Below are positions 28,770 through 37,522 of a stretch of 64,000 bases of DNA, piece after piece. Every line of letters starts with the position of its first letter. Positions within the stretch are counted from its first letter, which is position 1. The notes beneath the pieces were generated by a model, which was not told the DNA's origin, searched no databases, and was given only the letters and a program-made list of their open reading frames with translations. The position numbers were made by a program, and so were the translations under genes. Source of the stretch: Facklamia miroungae (GTDB lineage Bacteria > Bacillota > Bacilli > Lactobacillales > Aerococcaceae); contig NZ_JAAXPS010000003.1 in the NCBI RefSeq assembly GCF_012396555.1, forward strand, positions 1 through 64,000, read 5' to 3'.

Positions 28770-29660
28770 ATGGAAGAAGCCAAGTTGGATTTTGAGCAAG
28801 CATTTGATATCAAATATCACAGCCAAACAGCTAGAGAAAAAATAGAAGAAATATCTGCTCAACGAACTGACTTAAGCTTCTCAATTTTAGCCAGTGGATC
28901 AACCGGAAATTGTACATATATTGAGTCAGGGCAAAAGCGTTTTATAGTCGATGCAGGGTTAAGTGGCAAAAAAATTGAGTCATTATTTAAACAAATTGAT
29001 CGTGATATTAGTTTGGTGGATGCTATTTTTGTCACTCATGAGCATAAAGATCATATTCATGGAGTGGGAGTCCTTTCACGTCGCTATAACTTACCTGTTT
29101 ATGCGAACAAAGCGACTTGGAAAGCCATGGATCGCATGATCGGTGAAATTGCTCCCGAAAACAAGCAATACATTGAACCAGAAACTATGTTGCAGTTAGG
29201 TGACATTGATATCGTGAGTTATAATGTTAGTCATGATGCAGCGCATCCACAATTTTATGCATTTCAAAAGGGAAAAAAACAATTCGTGATGTTGACAGAT
29301 ACAGGCTATGTCTCAGAGCGCTTGCGTAGCCAACTTAAGAATGCAGATGCTTATCTGATTGAATCAAATCACGAGATTGAGCTTTTACGATACGGACCTT
29401 ATCCTTGGTCAGTTAAGCAAAGAATTCTTAGCGATAAGGGTCATCTTTCCAATCAAGATGGTGCTTTGGCTATCAGAGATTTAATGGGAGCTAAGACAAA
29501 AGATATTTACCTCGGTCATTTAAGTCAGGATAATAACACCAAAGAGCTAGCCATGTTAACGATGGAAGAAACGTTACAAGGGTATGATGTAGATACAAGA
29601 AATGAATTGATTCTTCATATGACCGATCCAAAAGAGGCGACCCCCATTCAAAAGTTATAA
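28770..29660 (+). CDS. walJ: WalJ (YycJ) MBL-fold hydrolase
   Basis: A 296-residue MBL-fold protein of the wal operon, thought to be a nuclease-like factor affecting division and wall homeostasis. Core motifs: FSILASGSTGNCTYIES, THEHKDHIHG near residue 90, LTDTGYVSE near 175, and ESNHEIE near 198. Relatives begin close to the FSILASGS segment. Here about 36 extra residues, charged and helical, precede it. The start is well supported by CAGGAG upstream, so the extension is probably real. Confidence 0.92.
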   Translation: MEEAKLDFEQAFDIKYHSQTAREKIEEISAQRTDLSFSILASGSTGNCTYIESGQKRFIVDAGLSGKKIESLFKQIDRDISLVDAIFVTHEHKDHIHGVGVLSRRYNLPVYANKATWKAMDRMIGEIAPENKQYIEPETMLQLGDIDIVSYNVSHDAAHPQFYAFQKGKKQFVMLTDTGYVSERLRSQLKNADAYLIESNHEIELLRYGPYPWSVKQRILSDKGHLSNQDGALAIRDLMGAKTKDIYLGHLSQDNNTKELAMLTMEETLQGYDVDTRNELILHMTDPKEATPIQKL

Positions 29661-29775
29661 GTAAACTTCAACTTTTCGCAATTAAAAAGAAAAATTAGCG
29701 ATGATAATTCATACTTTCTTAAAAAAACAGTGCTATAGTTCATCCTGTAAGCCGAATAGAAAGGACGGATATGAT

Positions 29776-31065
29776 ATGAAAGAAGAACTTAATCAAAATG
29801 ATGGAACAAAGCGTTGGCGTAAAATTTTTGTTGGTCTTTCTGGAATGACCCTATCTTTACTACTCGCTGGTAGTCTAAGTTTTAACAATGATTTTTCAGC
29901 CTTTTCGCAAGAACCCAGTAAAGTAGAAAGCTCTATTAAGACAGCTGAGCCTAATCAACTACCGGATACAGAGCAAAAGATGGTGGATATGGTAAATCAA
30001 GCAAGTGAGGCAGTTGTATCAATTGCCAATAAGCAAAAGAGCTATCATGGTCTGGATCCTTTCTCTGAATATCAATATAATCAATATTTCATGCCGGATG
30101 AAGAGGATAAAGACTTACAAGTCATTGGTGAAGGATCTGGAGTTGTCTATCGAATTGATGGGGATAAAGCCTATATAGTTACAAATCACCATGTGGTAGA
30201 GGATGCTGATGCTTTAGAAGTACGCTTAAAAAGTGGCGAAACAGTAGAAGCAGAACTTGTAGGTAGTGATACATTAAGTGACCTCGCTGTAATTACGATT
30301 GATGCTTCTGTCGCAAGTAAAGCTCTAGAATTTGTTGACTCGGATAATGTTCAAGTAGGTCAAGTAGCGATCGCGATTGGCTCACCTTTAGGTAGTGAAT
30401 TTGCTACTTCAGTTACCAAAGGAATTGTTTCTGGACTCGATCGATCAGTTCCAGTCGATTTAAATGGGGATCGAGTACCTGATTGGGATATGAGTTTATT
30501 GCAAACAGATGCAGCCATTAACCCAGGTAATTCAGGTGGAGCTTTATTAAATTCATCAGGACAGTTAATTGGGATTAATTCTAGTAAATTATCAGCAACT
30601 GGTGTAGAAGGAATGGGCTTCGCGATTCCATCTTCTGATGTGGTTGATATTATTGGTCAACTTGAGAAAAATGGCGAAGTCGTTAGACCTGTACTGGGAA
30701 TCAGCTATACGAGCTTGAGTTTAGTTCATCCGGATTATCGAACACAAGTGATGGGCTTGAGTGAAGACGATGTCAAGGGAGCCTTTATTCGTGAAGTCGA
30801 TCCCGATGGCTCAGCTGCAAAAGCAGGTCTTAAAGAATATGATTTAATTAAAGCGATCGATGGTAAAGAAATTGAGACGATTAATGATTTGAAGAAATTT
30901 CTCTATGAATACAAGGTCGGCGACAAAGTAAAACTATCTATTCGTCGAGCAAAAGAAGACATCGAAGTAGAAATAACGTTGGAAGCGGCTGTGGAAAACC
31001 CTTCTCAGATTCAACCTTTCCCAGCCGAAGAGGAATCTAAAGAAAACGACGGGATTCCATACTAG
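29776..31065 (+). CDS. htrA: HtrA/DegP-type serine protease
   Basis: A 429-residue membrane-anchored extracytoplasmic quality-control protease. N-terminal TM (about 18-38), trypsin-like domain with His in TNHHVVEDA, Asp in LSDLAVI and Ser in GNSGGALL, then one PDZ domain (about 315-405, GSAAKAGLKEYDLIKAIDG). I start at ATG 29776 after AAAGGA; an upstream ATG at 29701 has no ribosome site and adds a non-family sequence. Closing htrA position after walJ is the standard order of the operon. Confidence 0.94.
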   Translation: MKEELNQNDGTKRWRKIFVGLSGMTLSLLLAGSLSFNNDFSAFSQEPSKVESSIKTAEPNQLPDTEQKMVDMVNQASEAVVSIANKQKSYHGLDPFSEYQYNQYFMPDEEDKDLQVIGEGSGVVYRIDGDKAYIVTNHHVVEDADALEVRLKSGETVEAELVGSDTLSDLAVITIDASVASKALEFVDSDNVQVGQVAIAIGSPLGSEFATSVTKGIVSGLDRSVPVDLNGDRVPDWDMSLLQTDAAINPGNSGGALLNSSGQLIGINSSKLSATGVEGMGFAIPSSDVVDIIGQLEKNGEVVRPVLGISYTSLSLVHPDYRTQVMGLSEDDVKGAFIREVDPDGSAAKAGLKEYDLIKAIDGKEIETINDLKKFLYEYKVGDKVKLSIRRAKEDIEVEITLEAAVENPSQIQPFPAEEESKENDGIPY

Positions 31066-31069
31066 TTGT

Positions 31070-31140
31070 TTATGCACAGGCAAGAACACTTATCCACAAC
31101 TTAATTGTAAGTCTGTGGATAAGTCTTTGTTTTGTTCACA
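31070..31140. promoter_or_regulatory. Cluster of DnaA boxes between htrA and rlmH
   Basis: TTATCCACA at 31090-31098 and its reverse complement TGTGGATAA at 31114-31122 are exact consensus DnaA boxes. TTATGCACA at 31070-31078 differs at one base, and TTGTTCACA at 31132-31140 at two. The gap between the genes is 102 bp. In streptococci and several other cocci htrA and rlmH lie next to oriC; dnaA is not in this window. Confidence 0.75.
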
Positions 31141-31167
31141 GTCTCGATATTATCAAGGGGGTAATTC

Positions 31168-31650
31168 ATGCTACATATTGATCTCATATGTGTAGGTAAA
31201 GTGAAGGAAAAGTATATTAAGGCCGGAATGGCGGAGTATCTCAAAAGACTTTCTTCATATGCCAAAATTTCTGTTCATGAAGTATCAGATGAAGCGACTA
31301 AGGAAGAGATGACGGATCTAGAAGTGGAACAAGTTTTAAATTTAGAAGCAGACCGAATCGAAAAGAAATTAAACAAGCAAAGTAAAGTGATCGTATTAGC
31401 AATTGAAGGAGAACTTACTTCATCAGAGGAGCTAGCAGAATCAATTAATCAATTTGCTACCTATGGCCATTCGCATATCAGTTTTATTATTGGTGGATCA
31501 TTGGGCCTAGCCGAAAGATTGAAAAAAGTGAGTGATCGATCTATTTCCTTTGGGCGAATAACACTACCACATCAGTTGATGCGACTTGTTCTTATTGAGC
31601 AAATATATCGATCTTTTCGGATAATTAATGGTCACGCTTATCATAAATAG
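31168..31650 (+). CDS. rlmH: 23S rRNA (pseudouridine-1915-N3)-methyltransferase RlmH
   Basis: A 160-residue SPOUT-fold enzyme that methylates pseudouridine 1915 of 23S rRNA. The knot shows LAIEGELTSSEELA near residue 74, SFIIGGSLGLAERL near 102 and the C-terminal LPHQLMRLVLIEQIYRS. GGGGG upstream of the ATG. This gene is the insertion target of SCCmec in staphylococci; here the gene is intact and an IS remnant begins 34 bases after its stop. Confidence 0.96.
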   Translation: MLHIDLICVGKVKEKYIKAGMAEYLKRLSSYAKISVHEVSDEATKEEMTDLEVEQVLNLEADRIEKKLNKQSKVIVLAIEGELTSSEELAESINQFATYGHSHISFIIGGSLGLAERLKKVSDRSISFGRITLPHQLMRLVLIEQIYRSFRIINGHAYHK

Positions 31651-31722
31651 TCAAAAATAAAACACTCCGTTGCTTAACTGAACTGCCCCTTTTAAGTAGA
31701 TAGGTAATAAATCAAGATGATT

Positions 31723-31748
31723 GACGAGTTCTGCGGAACTCGTCTTTT
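31723..31748 (+). terminator. Hairpin terminator inside the IS left end
   Basis: A perfect 9-bp stem GACGAGTTC, loop TGCG, GAACTCGTC is followed by TTTTATG. It can end rlmH transcription, although it belongs to the IS. Confidence 0.8.
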
Positions 31749-32450
31749 ATGATAGAATCCTTACTCCCATAGACAATGTAACTCTCTCTTTATTGTAGAA
31801 ACGGATGTATTCATCAGTGGCTTCTGTTAATTCTTCATAGGGTTCAAAGGTGTTTAATCGATATTTTTCTTCTTTTAAGGTTCCCCAAAAAAGTCTCCAG
31901 TGGCCTATTATCATTGCATTTACCGGATGTGACATGCTTTGAATTAACGCATAGTCTTCAATTTATTGATTAAAGAAAGGGGAAGTATATTGATAACCGC
32001 GATCACTATGTAACATCGTTATAGATGGAATCCTTTTCCCAATTAAGGGGTCGAAAGTTGCCCTTACCAAGCTATTATCATTACGTTTGGATAGCTGATA
32101 AGCTACGATTTTTTTGCCACCATAATTGAGTACCGTATTTAAATAAGCTTTCTGATTATTACCATACTTCATTTCAATGATGTCCGTTAATAATCGTCCA
32201 TCGGCTGATAGGCTTGGTTGAACTCGCGATTAAAAATGTTCTCAGCCACGTGTTGTGGGCGAAGCGCTTTATAGCGATAATTTTACGATGAATGACCGCT
32301 TGAAGCCCCATCAGCTTCATTAATCGGCAAACATACTTATGATTCACTTTCGCATGGTGATAATAATTTAGATAGATGGTAATGCGACGATAGCCATAGA
32401 TACCTTCGATAGAATCATAGGTAGACTAAATCAAAAGCATGAGGTGTTAA
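31747..32450 (-). pseudogene. IS150-type transposase OrfB remnant
   Basis: Reading leftwards, the sequence encodes the IS3-group integrase core in pieces: YGYRRITIYL, then a frame change, ALRPQHVAENIFNREF, another change, MKYGNNQKAYL, MLHSDRGYQYTSPFF, a stop near 31962, and FWGTLKEEKYRL with the end NKERVTLSM. The conserved Asp (HSDRG) and the E-type helix (FWGTLKEEKY) are recognisable. Multiple lesions make it inactive. Confidence 0.85.
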
Positions 32451-33001
32451 CGTTTCCCTCGAGTATCAATGAGTCCATCAGGACCATGTTATTGGTACTT
32501 TTTAACCCATGTGTAAATATTGTTATAGGATACGTGATGCTTTTCAGCTATTGCTATATAATTAAGTCCATTCTCAATACATTCTTTGATAATATTAATC
32601 TTTTCTTATTATGTGAATTTTTTTGATTTCATCGCATGCAGTCCTGGCTTGGGATGATAGGCTTTTAGCGCTTCACCCTTAGTATACTTGATAATCCAAT
32701 TATGAACCGTTGAATGATTGAGAATATTGTAGTTGCTCACTAGCACTTTGATTGGAGTACCTACTTCAAAATATTCGGCGATATTACTTTCTTTAAATGT
32801 TTGAGAGTATGTGTTGTTTCGTTTCTTGGATTCTAATGCAACTCTTCCATGTTCTTGATATTTGAGTACATACTGATTAAAGGTAGACTCAGAAAGCAAC
32901 AAAACACCTTCTTTATATAATTGGGGGTAAGATACCCCAGATAAATATGCTTTGATATATACTTCTAATTCCTCGACTGTATGTTTTCTATTAGAACGCA
33001 A
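32450..33001 (-). pseudogene. IS150-type OrfA (HTH) remnant
   Basis: From a TTG at 33001 the first 130 codons are open and hold one HTH unit (about residues 12-60). Two adjacent TAA codons follow near 32609-32614, then a second HTH unit (NYIAIAEKHHVSYNNIYTWVKKY) broken by a further TAA where the family has Glu. AAGGGGG is at the right distance before TTG. An intact element would have OrfA of about 170 residues. Confidence 0.8.
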
Positions 33002-33007
33002 AAAATT

Positions 33008-33050
33008 CCCCCTTAAGTAGTTTACTTTTTTAAGTATCTACTTAAGGGGG
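33008..33050 (-). promoter_or_regulatory. Hairpin at the IS right end covering the transposase ribosome site
   Basis: CCCCCTTAAGTAG (33008-33020) and CTACTTAAGGGGG (33038-33050) are a perfect 13-bp inverted repeat with a 17-base loop. In RNA read leftwards the second arm contains the AAGGGGG ribosome site of OrfA, so read-through RNA from outside would hide it. Confidence 0.65.
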
Positions 33051-33083
33051 AGCATATCAAACTACCCGCTGAGAATTTTGCTT

Positions 33084-35096
33084 TTATGATCGGTTTTGGT
33101 ATACGGTTTTAGCAAGTTCGATGAGATAAAATTCAGCGCCTTCCAGACTTGGATGAATATCATCTTCGCGGAAATACTCCGGATGACCAGATGAAATAGC
33201 TCGCCAATCGACTAAATGAACATTGGAATATTTCTGAGTCAGAGTTTGAATAACTTGATCAATTTGGTCTAAAAATTCAATATCAGAGTTTGAATTCACA
33301 AGGTAAATTTCCCGTTGACCAGCCATTTTTATTAATTCTTCAGTGGCAGGAACATCTAAACCACCATTGGTTCCTAAATTAATGACTAAATTATCTTTAA
33401 CTAATCCCTGATCAAGTAGGGATTGGAATTTATCATAGGAATGCCAAATATTTAAGCTTACATAGCCAAAAGCATTTGCTTGGTCAAAGAGTTGATTAAT
33501 GCTACCTCCAATGAATTGAGCTACTGAATCACCAAAGAGTGTAAGCGGAAGTTCATTAGCATAGAGAATCTCTTGAGGAGATAGAATGGTTGCAAGCTTA
33601 GGTAACTGATTTTGAATTTCTTCGAAGCGCTGTCTTTTTTCCTGAGAGAGGTGTCCTATTTGGTTTAAAATTGAATCTGCTTGAAAAGACTGAATCGCTT
33701 GGTCAGTCATCGATGTGACGGATTGAGTGTGTGAAAAATTACTACCAGACAACTGATCAAAGCCAGTTAAATAATATTGATTATTTTTTAAGGTTTGGTC
33801 TATTTTATAAAAAGAGCTAAAAGGATTAGGATGAGTGGTATAGATACCATATTCAAGATCAAATAAAGCAACTGGTTTATCATTTTTGCTTCGGGCTAAG
33901 CCGATAAGACTCAAAAAGATTAAAAGCAGATAAGTTATGCCAGTGCTAAAATCTTTGACATTCTTAATGGGAAACTGAACGTGCTCTTTGATCCAATAAA
34001 GTTTTTTCTTAAGACTCAATGTGCTAGAAAATAATGGATGGAAATGATTGGATTCGAAAAGATAGTAAAAGATCGCGGATAAAAAAATGATCAAACCAAG
34101 ACTTAGTAGTTTAAGTCCATCAATATGATTAGCAAATACCCGTTGGAAAGAATAAGTAACAACTAATAGTGGGTAATAGCATAGGTATAAACTATATGAT
34201 CGCTTACCTAACCAAGCAAAAACCTTATTGCCTAAAAGTTTTTCATAGATTAAGAATTTTTGGCCAGCTCCAATAATGAATAAGGCAGTAAAGATATTTG
34301 AATAAGGGAGACCTAACATATAAGCAGCGGCCTCTTGGTCAGACAGAGACAATATTTGTAAGAGTAACATCATTAAAGCGATGAGGACAGAAAAAAAGTA
34401 ATGTATTCTCAACTGATCCTGAGAAAGCGATAAGGCCTTTTGGTTAAAAGTTTGAATAAGATAATAACTAGCAACACCTATTGCAAATGAGGCATAACGA
34501 GTGTGAAAACCATAATAAATATTTGAAGGGTCAGCTTGAAATTGGAAACCAGTGGCAGTTAGAAAACTACAAGTAATAAAAACACATAGCCAAAAAATAC
34601 TTAATATTTTGGGAGCGATTTTCATGTTTTTACTTAAATAAACTAAGGTTCCGGTAAGTATAAACGATTGCAAGTAAATAGCAACATACCACAGATGAGT
34701 TAAGTAGGACGTTACCGCCATATCCGTGAAATAAGAACGACCATTTAAAATTTGAAAATAATTATTAACAAACAAAAGGCTAAAAAGTAATTCCGTCCGC
34801 ATTGACTTCAATAAATTAGGGTCAAAAATCTGGATAAAAAATAATAGCAGTATCACTAACCAGATCATGGGAAAGAATAAACGAGTTACCGTTCTTTTAA
34901 ATTGAATGAATAATGCAAACCAGCTATTCACCACTCCAGAATCATAGATTTTAAGAGTTAAAAAGTAGGCACCTAGAACTAAAAAGATGTTAACCGCTAG
35001 GAAACCACCTGGAAAAAGATTGGGCCAGAGATGGTAGAGAATAATAAATAAGATAGCAATTCCTTTGAGACCATCAAAAGATTTAACGTGAGGCAT
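33084..35096 (-). CDS. OatA-type peptidoglycan O-acetyltransferase
   Basis: A 670-residue fusion. The N-terminal acyltransferase-3 domain (about 1-380) has around ten or eleven membrane helices, starting DGLKGIAILFIILYHLWP. The extracellular SGNH hydrolase domain (about 510-665) shows LFGDSVAQFIGG with the nucleophile Ser, NLGTNGG, and DDIHPS with the Asp/His pair. This fits O-acetylation of MurNAc and resistance to lysozyme, though the family also acetylates other glycans. It is monocistronic on the minus strand, with AAGGAAGGA before its ATG. A WalR-type site lies upstream. Confidence 0.9.
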   Translation of the reverse strand: MPHVKSFDGLKGIAILFIILYHLWPNLFPGGFLAVNIFLVLGAYFLTLKIYDSGVVNSWFALFIQFKRTVTRLFFPMIWLVILLLFFIQIFDPNLLKSMRTELLFSLLFVNNYFQILNGRSYFTDMAVTSYLTHLWYVAIYLQSFILTGTLVYLSKNMKIAPKILSIFWLCVFITCSFLTATGFQFQADPSNIYYGFHTRYASFAIGVASYYLIQTFNQKALSLSQDQLRIHYFFSVLIALMMLLLQILSLSDQEAAAYMLGLPYSNIFTALFIIGAGQKFLIYEKLLGNKVFAWLGKRSYSLYLCYYPLLVVTYSFQRVFANHIDGLKLLSLGLIIFLSAIFYYLFESNHFHPLFSSTLSLKKKLYWIKEHVQFPIKNVKDFSTGITYLLLIFLSLIGLARSKNDKPVALFDLEYGIYTTHPNPFSSFYKIDQTLKNNQYYLTGFDQLSGSNFSHTQSVTSMTDQAIQSFQADSILNQIGHLSQEKRQRFEEIQNQLPKLATILSPQEILYANELPLTLFGDSVAQFIGGSINQLFDQANAFGYVSLNIWHSYDKFQSLLDQGLVKDNLVINLGTNGGLDVPATEELIKMAGQREIYLVNSNSDIEFLDQIDQVIQTLTQKYSNVHLVDWRAISSGHPEYFREDDIHPSLEGAEFYLIELAKTVYQNRS

Positions 35097-35161
35097 AAAA
35101 TCCTTCCTTTACTGAGTGTTTGAGCAATATTTTACCATAGAATTTTGACGGAAATATGAAT

Positions 35162-35178
35162 TTTACAAATAGATTACA
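35162..35178 (-). promoter_or_regulatory. Predicted WalR binding site
   Basis: On the minus strand the sequence reads TGTAAT-CTATT-TGTAAA, a full match to the WalR consensus TGTWAH-N5-TGTWAH. It lies 66 bp before the oatA-like start and about 153 bp before the LysM/VldE-like gene, so it could serve either. Confidence 0.55.
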
Positions 35179-35330
35179 TAAAACTGGCCTATATGTTTAT
35201 AAGGTTACAGATAGAAATCAATTGATTAATTTGCAAGAGTAAAGCTTGTTAACATATGAGGATTGATTTAAACTGTATTTACTTGAGGAAAATAAACTAG
35301 AAACTAAAATTTTATGAGGTGTATATAAAA

Positions 35331-36578
35331 ATGAAATTCAATAAGAAAGTGAGTTTAGGAGCGTCGTTATTATTGATGCTAACGCCAATAGCGATTACTT
35401 CCGCTCAAGAGTGGAACGCGCGAACTGTTGAAGAGATAAATGCTGAGTTGATTTTAGATGAAGAAAATAAAATGACCTATGTTGTAAAGTATGGGGATAC
35501 GCTTGGAGCGATCGCTGAAGCAATGAATATTGATTTAGCTTTTCTTGCTGAAGTTAATCAAATTGAGAACATTAACTTAATTTATCCTGGTACAAAATTA
35601 GTTGCAGAATATGACGCCAATCAAGCCGTTGAAAAATTGAATATTGAGGCTTCCAGTGGTGAAATTTATGAAATGGATGTACCAGTGAGCTTAACGCCTC
35701 AAACAGAAACCAAGGTTCAAAACAATCAAACAGACCAAGTTGTCACTTCTAAAGAGCCAATTTTAAATGTAAATGAAGCTGAAGATTTTGAAGTGGTTGA
35801 AGAAGTTTCTGAAATGACTACTGCCCCTTCAGAGTCAAACAAAGAAGCAGTAATTGAAACCTCTGCTGTGTTATTAAATGAAATTCCTGAAGTGACGGAA
35901 GCTGTCGTAGAAGATGTATTGACTGAAGCACCTACATTTGAGGAAGCTTTAGCTCCTCAAGCGGAAGTAAGTACAACAGAAATTGAAGAAGCAGCGCAAC
36001 CAGATGCTGCTGAGTTAACAGTAACAAAAAAAGAGCAAATAAAACCCGAAATGCCTTCAATTGAGACGACACAAATAAGTTCATCTGAAATAGAAACTAT
36101 ATCTGCTGAAGAAGTCGAACAACCAGTAATTTCTGAAGAATTAGTTGAAGCGCCTGTTACGTCTCTGGCAACAACTGAAGAAGCAGTTGAGACTTATGAG
36201 GAAACACCTGTTACAGAAGAAGTAATTCCTAATTATACTACTCCATCAACTTTAGCTGGCGTTTCAGCTTCAGCTGCGAAATATGGCAGTCGCATTGTTA
36301 ATGCGTATGGGGTAACAGCTTATGGACTTCGCCCAGGTGATTCTGGCGATCATGGGAAAGGTTTAGCGGTAGATTTTATGGTGCCGGTAGGATCAACTAT
36401 TGGAGATCAAATTGCTTCAGATGCTGTTGCTAATATGGGTAATAGTAATATCTCATACGTTATCTGGAAGCAACAAATTTATGGAGACTGGACAGGTGGA
36501 CAATGGCAATCGATGGAAGATCGTGGAAGCGTTACACAAAACCACTACGACCATGTGCACGTCTCCTTTAATCGTTAA
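35331..36578 (+). CDS. Secreted LysM protein with VldE/ARB-07466-like C-terminal domain
   Basis: A 415-residue exported wall protein. Signal peptide (about 1-25, LGASLLLMLTPIAITSAQE), one LysM domain (about 47-92, YVVKYGDTLGAIAEAMN), an acidic low-complexity linker (about 115-305, Glu/Thr/Val/Pro rich), and a C-terminal domain (about 315-415) with GLRPGDSGDHGKGLAVDFMV and NHYDHVHVSF. The His/Asp arrangement resembles M15/VldE-type metal-binding wall domains, so peptidase-like activity is possible but unproven. ATG 35331 follows GAGG; a GTG at 35319 is less likely. Confidence 0.85.
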   Translation: MKFNKKVSLGASLLLMLTPIAITSAQEWNARTVEEINAELILDEENKMTYVVKYGDTLGAIAEAMNIDLAFLAEVNQIENINLIYPGTKLVAEYDANQAVEKLNIEASSGEIYEMDVPVSLTPQTETKVQNNQTDQVVTSKEPILNVNEAEDFEVVEEVSEMTTAPSESNKEAVIETSAVLLNEIPEVTEAVVEDVLTEAPTFEEALAPQAEVSTTEIEEAAQPDAAELTVTKKEQIKPEMPSIETTQISSSEIETISAEEVEQPVISEELVEAPVTSLATTEEAVETYEETPVTEEVIPNYTTPSTLAGVSASAAKYGSRIVNAYGVTAYGLRPGDSGDHGKGLAVDFMVPVGSTIGDQIASDAVANMGNSNISYVIWKQQIYGDWTGGQWQSMEDRGSVTQNHYDHVHVSFNR

Positions 36579-36589
36579 TTGACATTCAA

Positions 36590-36622
36590 AAGTTCTCACT
36601 AATTATAGTGGGAACTTTTTTT
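36590..36622 (+). terminator. Terminator
   Basis: An 11-bp stem AAGTTCTCACT/AGTGGGAACTT (one G-T pair) has loop AATTAT and a T7 run. Confidence 0.88.
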
Positions 36623-36710
36623 ATTTAAAACGTTTAATGAAATTGCTTTTTGTAAAATTTATTGGTATAATAAATAGTTAAGTAAATGAAGTTAGGGAGG
36701 GGGAAAATAA

Positions 36711-37367
36711 ATGAGAAAGTTATATACACAAGATTTACAAAACTTATTAGATAAAGCTAAAGAAATGTTTAACCTAACGCAAAAAATATTTGCTAGTACC
36801 ATTGAATGTGTAAATGCTTCTGATACGGATATTGCAAAGACGATTCTTAAAATGAATGAGAAAATTGATCAATTGTCTGTTGAACTCGAAAAAGATGCTT
36901 ATGTGATAGTTGCTTTGCAACAGCCGGTTGCTGCAGACCTTCGTTTTATTTTTGCGTTGTTAAATACCAGCGTGGAATTGAAACGTATTGCTGAGCACAC
37001 AACAACAATTGCTAAGCGTGTTAAACGGAATAAGCCTGATTTTTCAAATTATCAAGATATGGTATTAATCGTTAATCAGATGGCTGAACGTTTGCAGTTA
37101 ATGTTTGAACCACTAGCTTCAATTATTGAAAATGGTGATATTCAAGGGGCTAGTCAGATTGCTTGTATGGATTCAGAAATTGATAATCAATATGACCTCG
37201 TTTTCGACGAAGTTACACTTAGGATGTCAAATAATGAAGATTGTATTCCAGCAGGAATATTCATCATTGACTTGGTCACTAGTTTTGAGCGAATTGGTGA
37301 TTATATCACCAATATTTGTGAACACGTTTTGTACTTAGAAACGGGTTCGACTGTTTATTTAAACTAG
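36711..37367 (+). CDS. phoU: Phosphate-signalling protein PhoU
   Basis: A 218-residue cytoplasmic protein with two three-helix PhoU repeats (about 5-110 and 115-210). Metal/phosphate-related segments ELKRIAEHTTTIAKR and SFERIGDYITNICEHVLYL are conserved. PhoU normally regulates Pst phosphate transport and PhoR; here it stands alone with terminators on both sides and no pst genes nearby. GGGAGGGGG lies just upstream. Confidence 0.92.
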   Translation: MRKLYTQDLQNLLDKAKEMFNLTQKIFASTIECVNASDTDIAKTILKMNEKIDQLSVELEKDAYVIVALQQPVAADLRFIFALLNTSVELKRIAEHTTTIAKRVKRNKPDFSNYQDMVLIVNQMAERLQLMFEPLASIIENGDIQGASQIACMDSEIDNQYDLVFDEVTLRMSNNEDCIPAGIFIIDLVTSFERIGDYITNICEHVLYLETGSTVYLN

Positions 37368-37391
37368 ATGAACTTTTAATACGGAGCATTG

Positions 37392-37432
37392 GCCAATTAA
37401 TCTAACATCTACGTTAGATTAATTGGCTATTT
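37392..37432 (+). terminator. Terminator after phoU
   Basis: A perfect 15-bp stem GCCAATTAATCTAAC/GTTAGATTAATTGGC, loop ATCTAC, is followed by TATTTT. Confidence 0.88.
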
Positions 37433-37522
37433 TAATCGTTAAAATAAATTATGTAGCATAAAGTTTTATTAGGTGAGTATTGAGTGATCGTTATGATAAA
37501 ATATAAAAAATGGAGGGATATT

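Larger units (their letters stand above)
31684..33054 (-). mobile_element. Degenerate IS3-family (IS150-type) insertion sequence
   Basis: About 1.37 kb with imperfect terminal inverted repeats that begin TG and end CA. The left end (TGCCCCTTTTAAGTAGATAG) resembles the complement of the right end (TGCTCCCCCTTAAGTAGATA). Inside, reading leftwards, are an HTH OrfA and a DDE integrase-type OrfB, both with stops and frame changes, so it cannot transpose by itself. No clear target duplication is visible (AAC on the left, TAT on the right). It lies between rlmH and the oatA-like gene. Confidence 0.85.

Noticed and set aside
31651-31690. SCC-type insertion at the rlmH end
   Set aside because: The rlmH 3' end is intact and what follows is an IS150-type element with TG/CA ends; no ccr recombinase or direct repeat of the rlmH end is seen.
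31690-33054. Functional insertion sequence
   Set aside because: Both OrfA and OrfB carry stops and frame changes, so the element is not autonomous.
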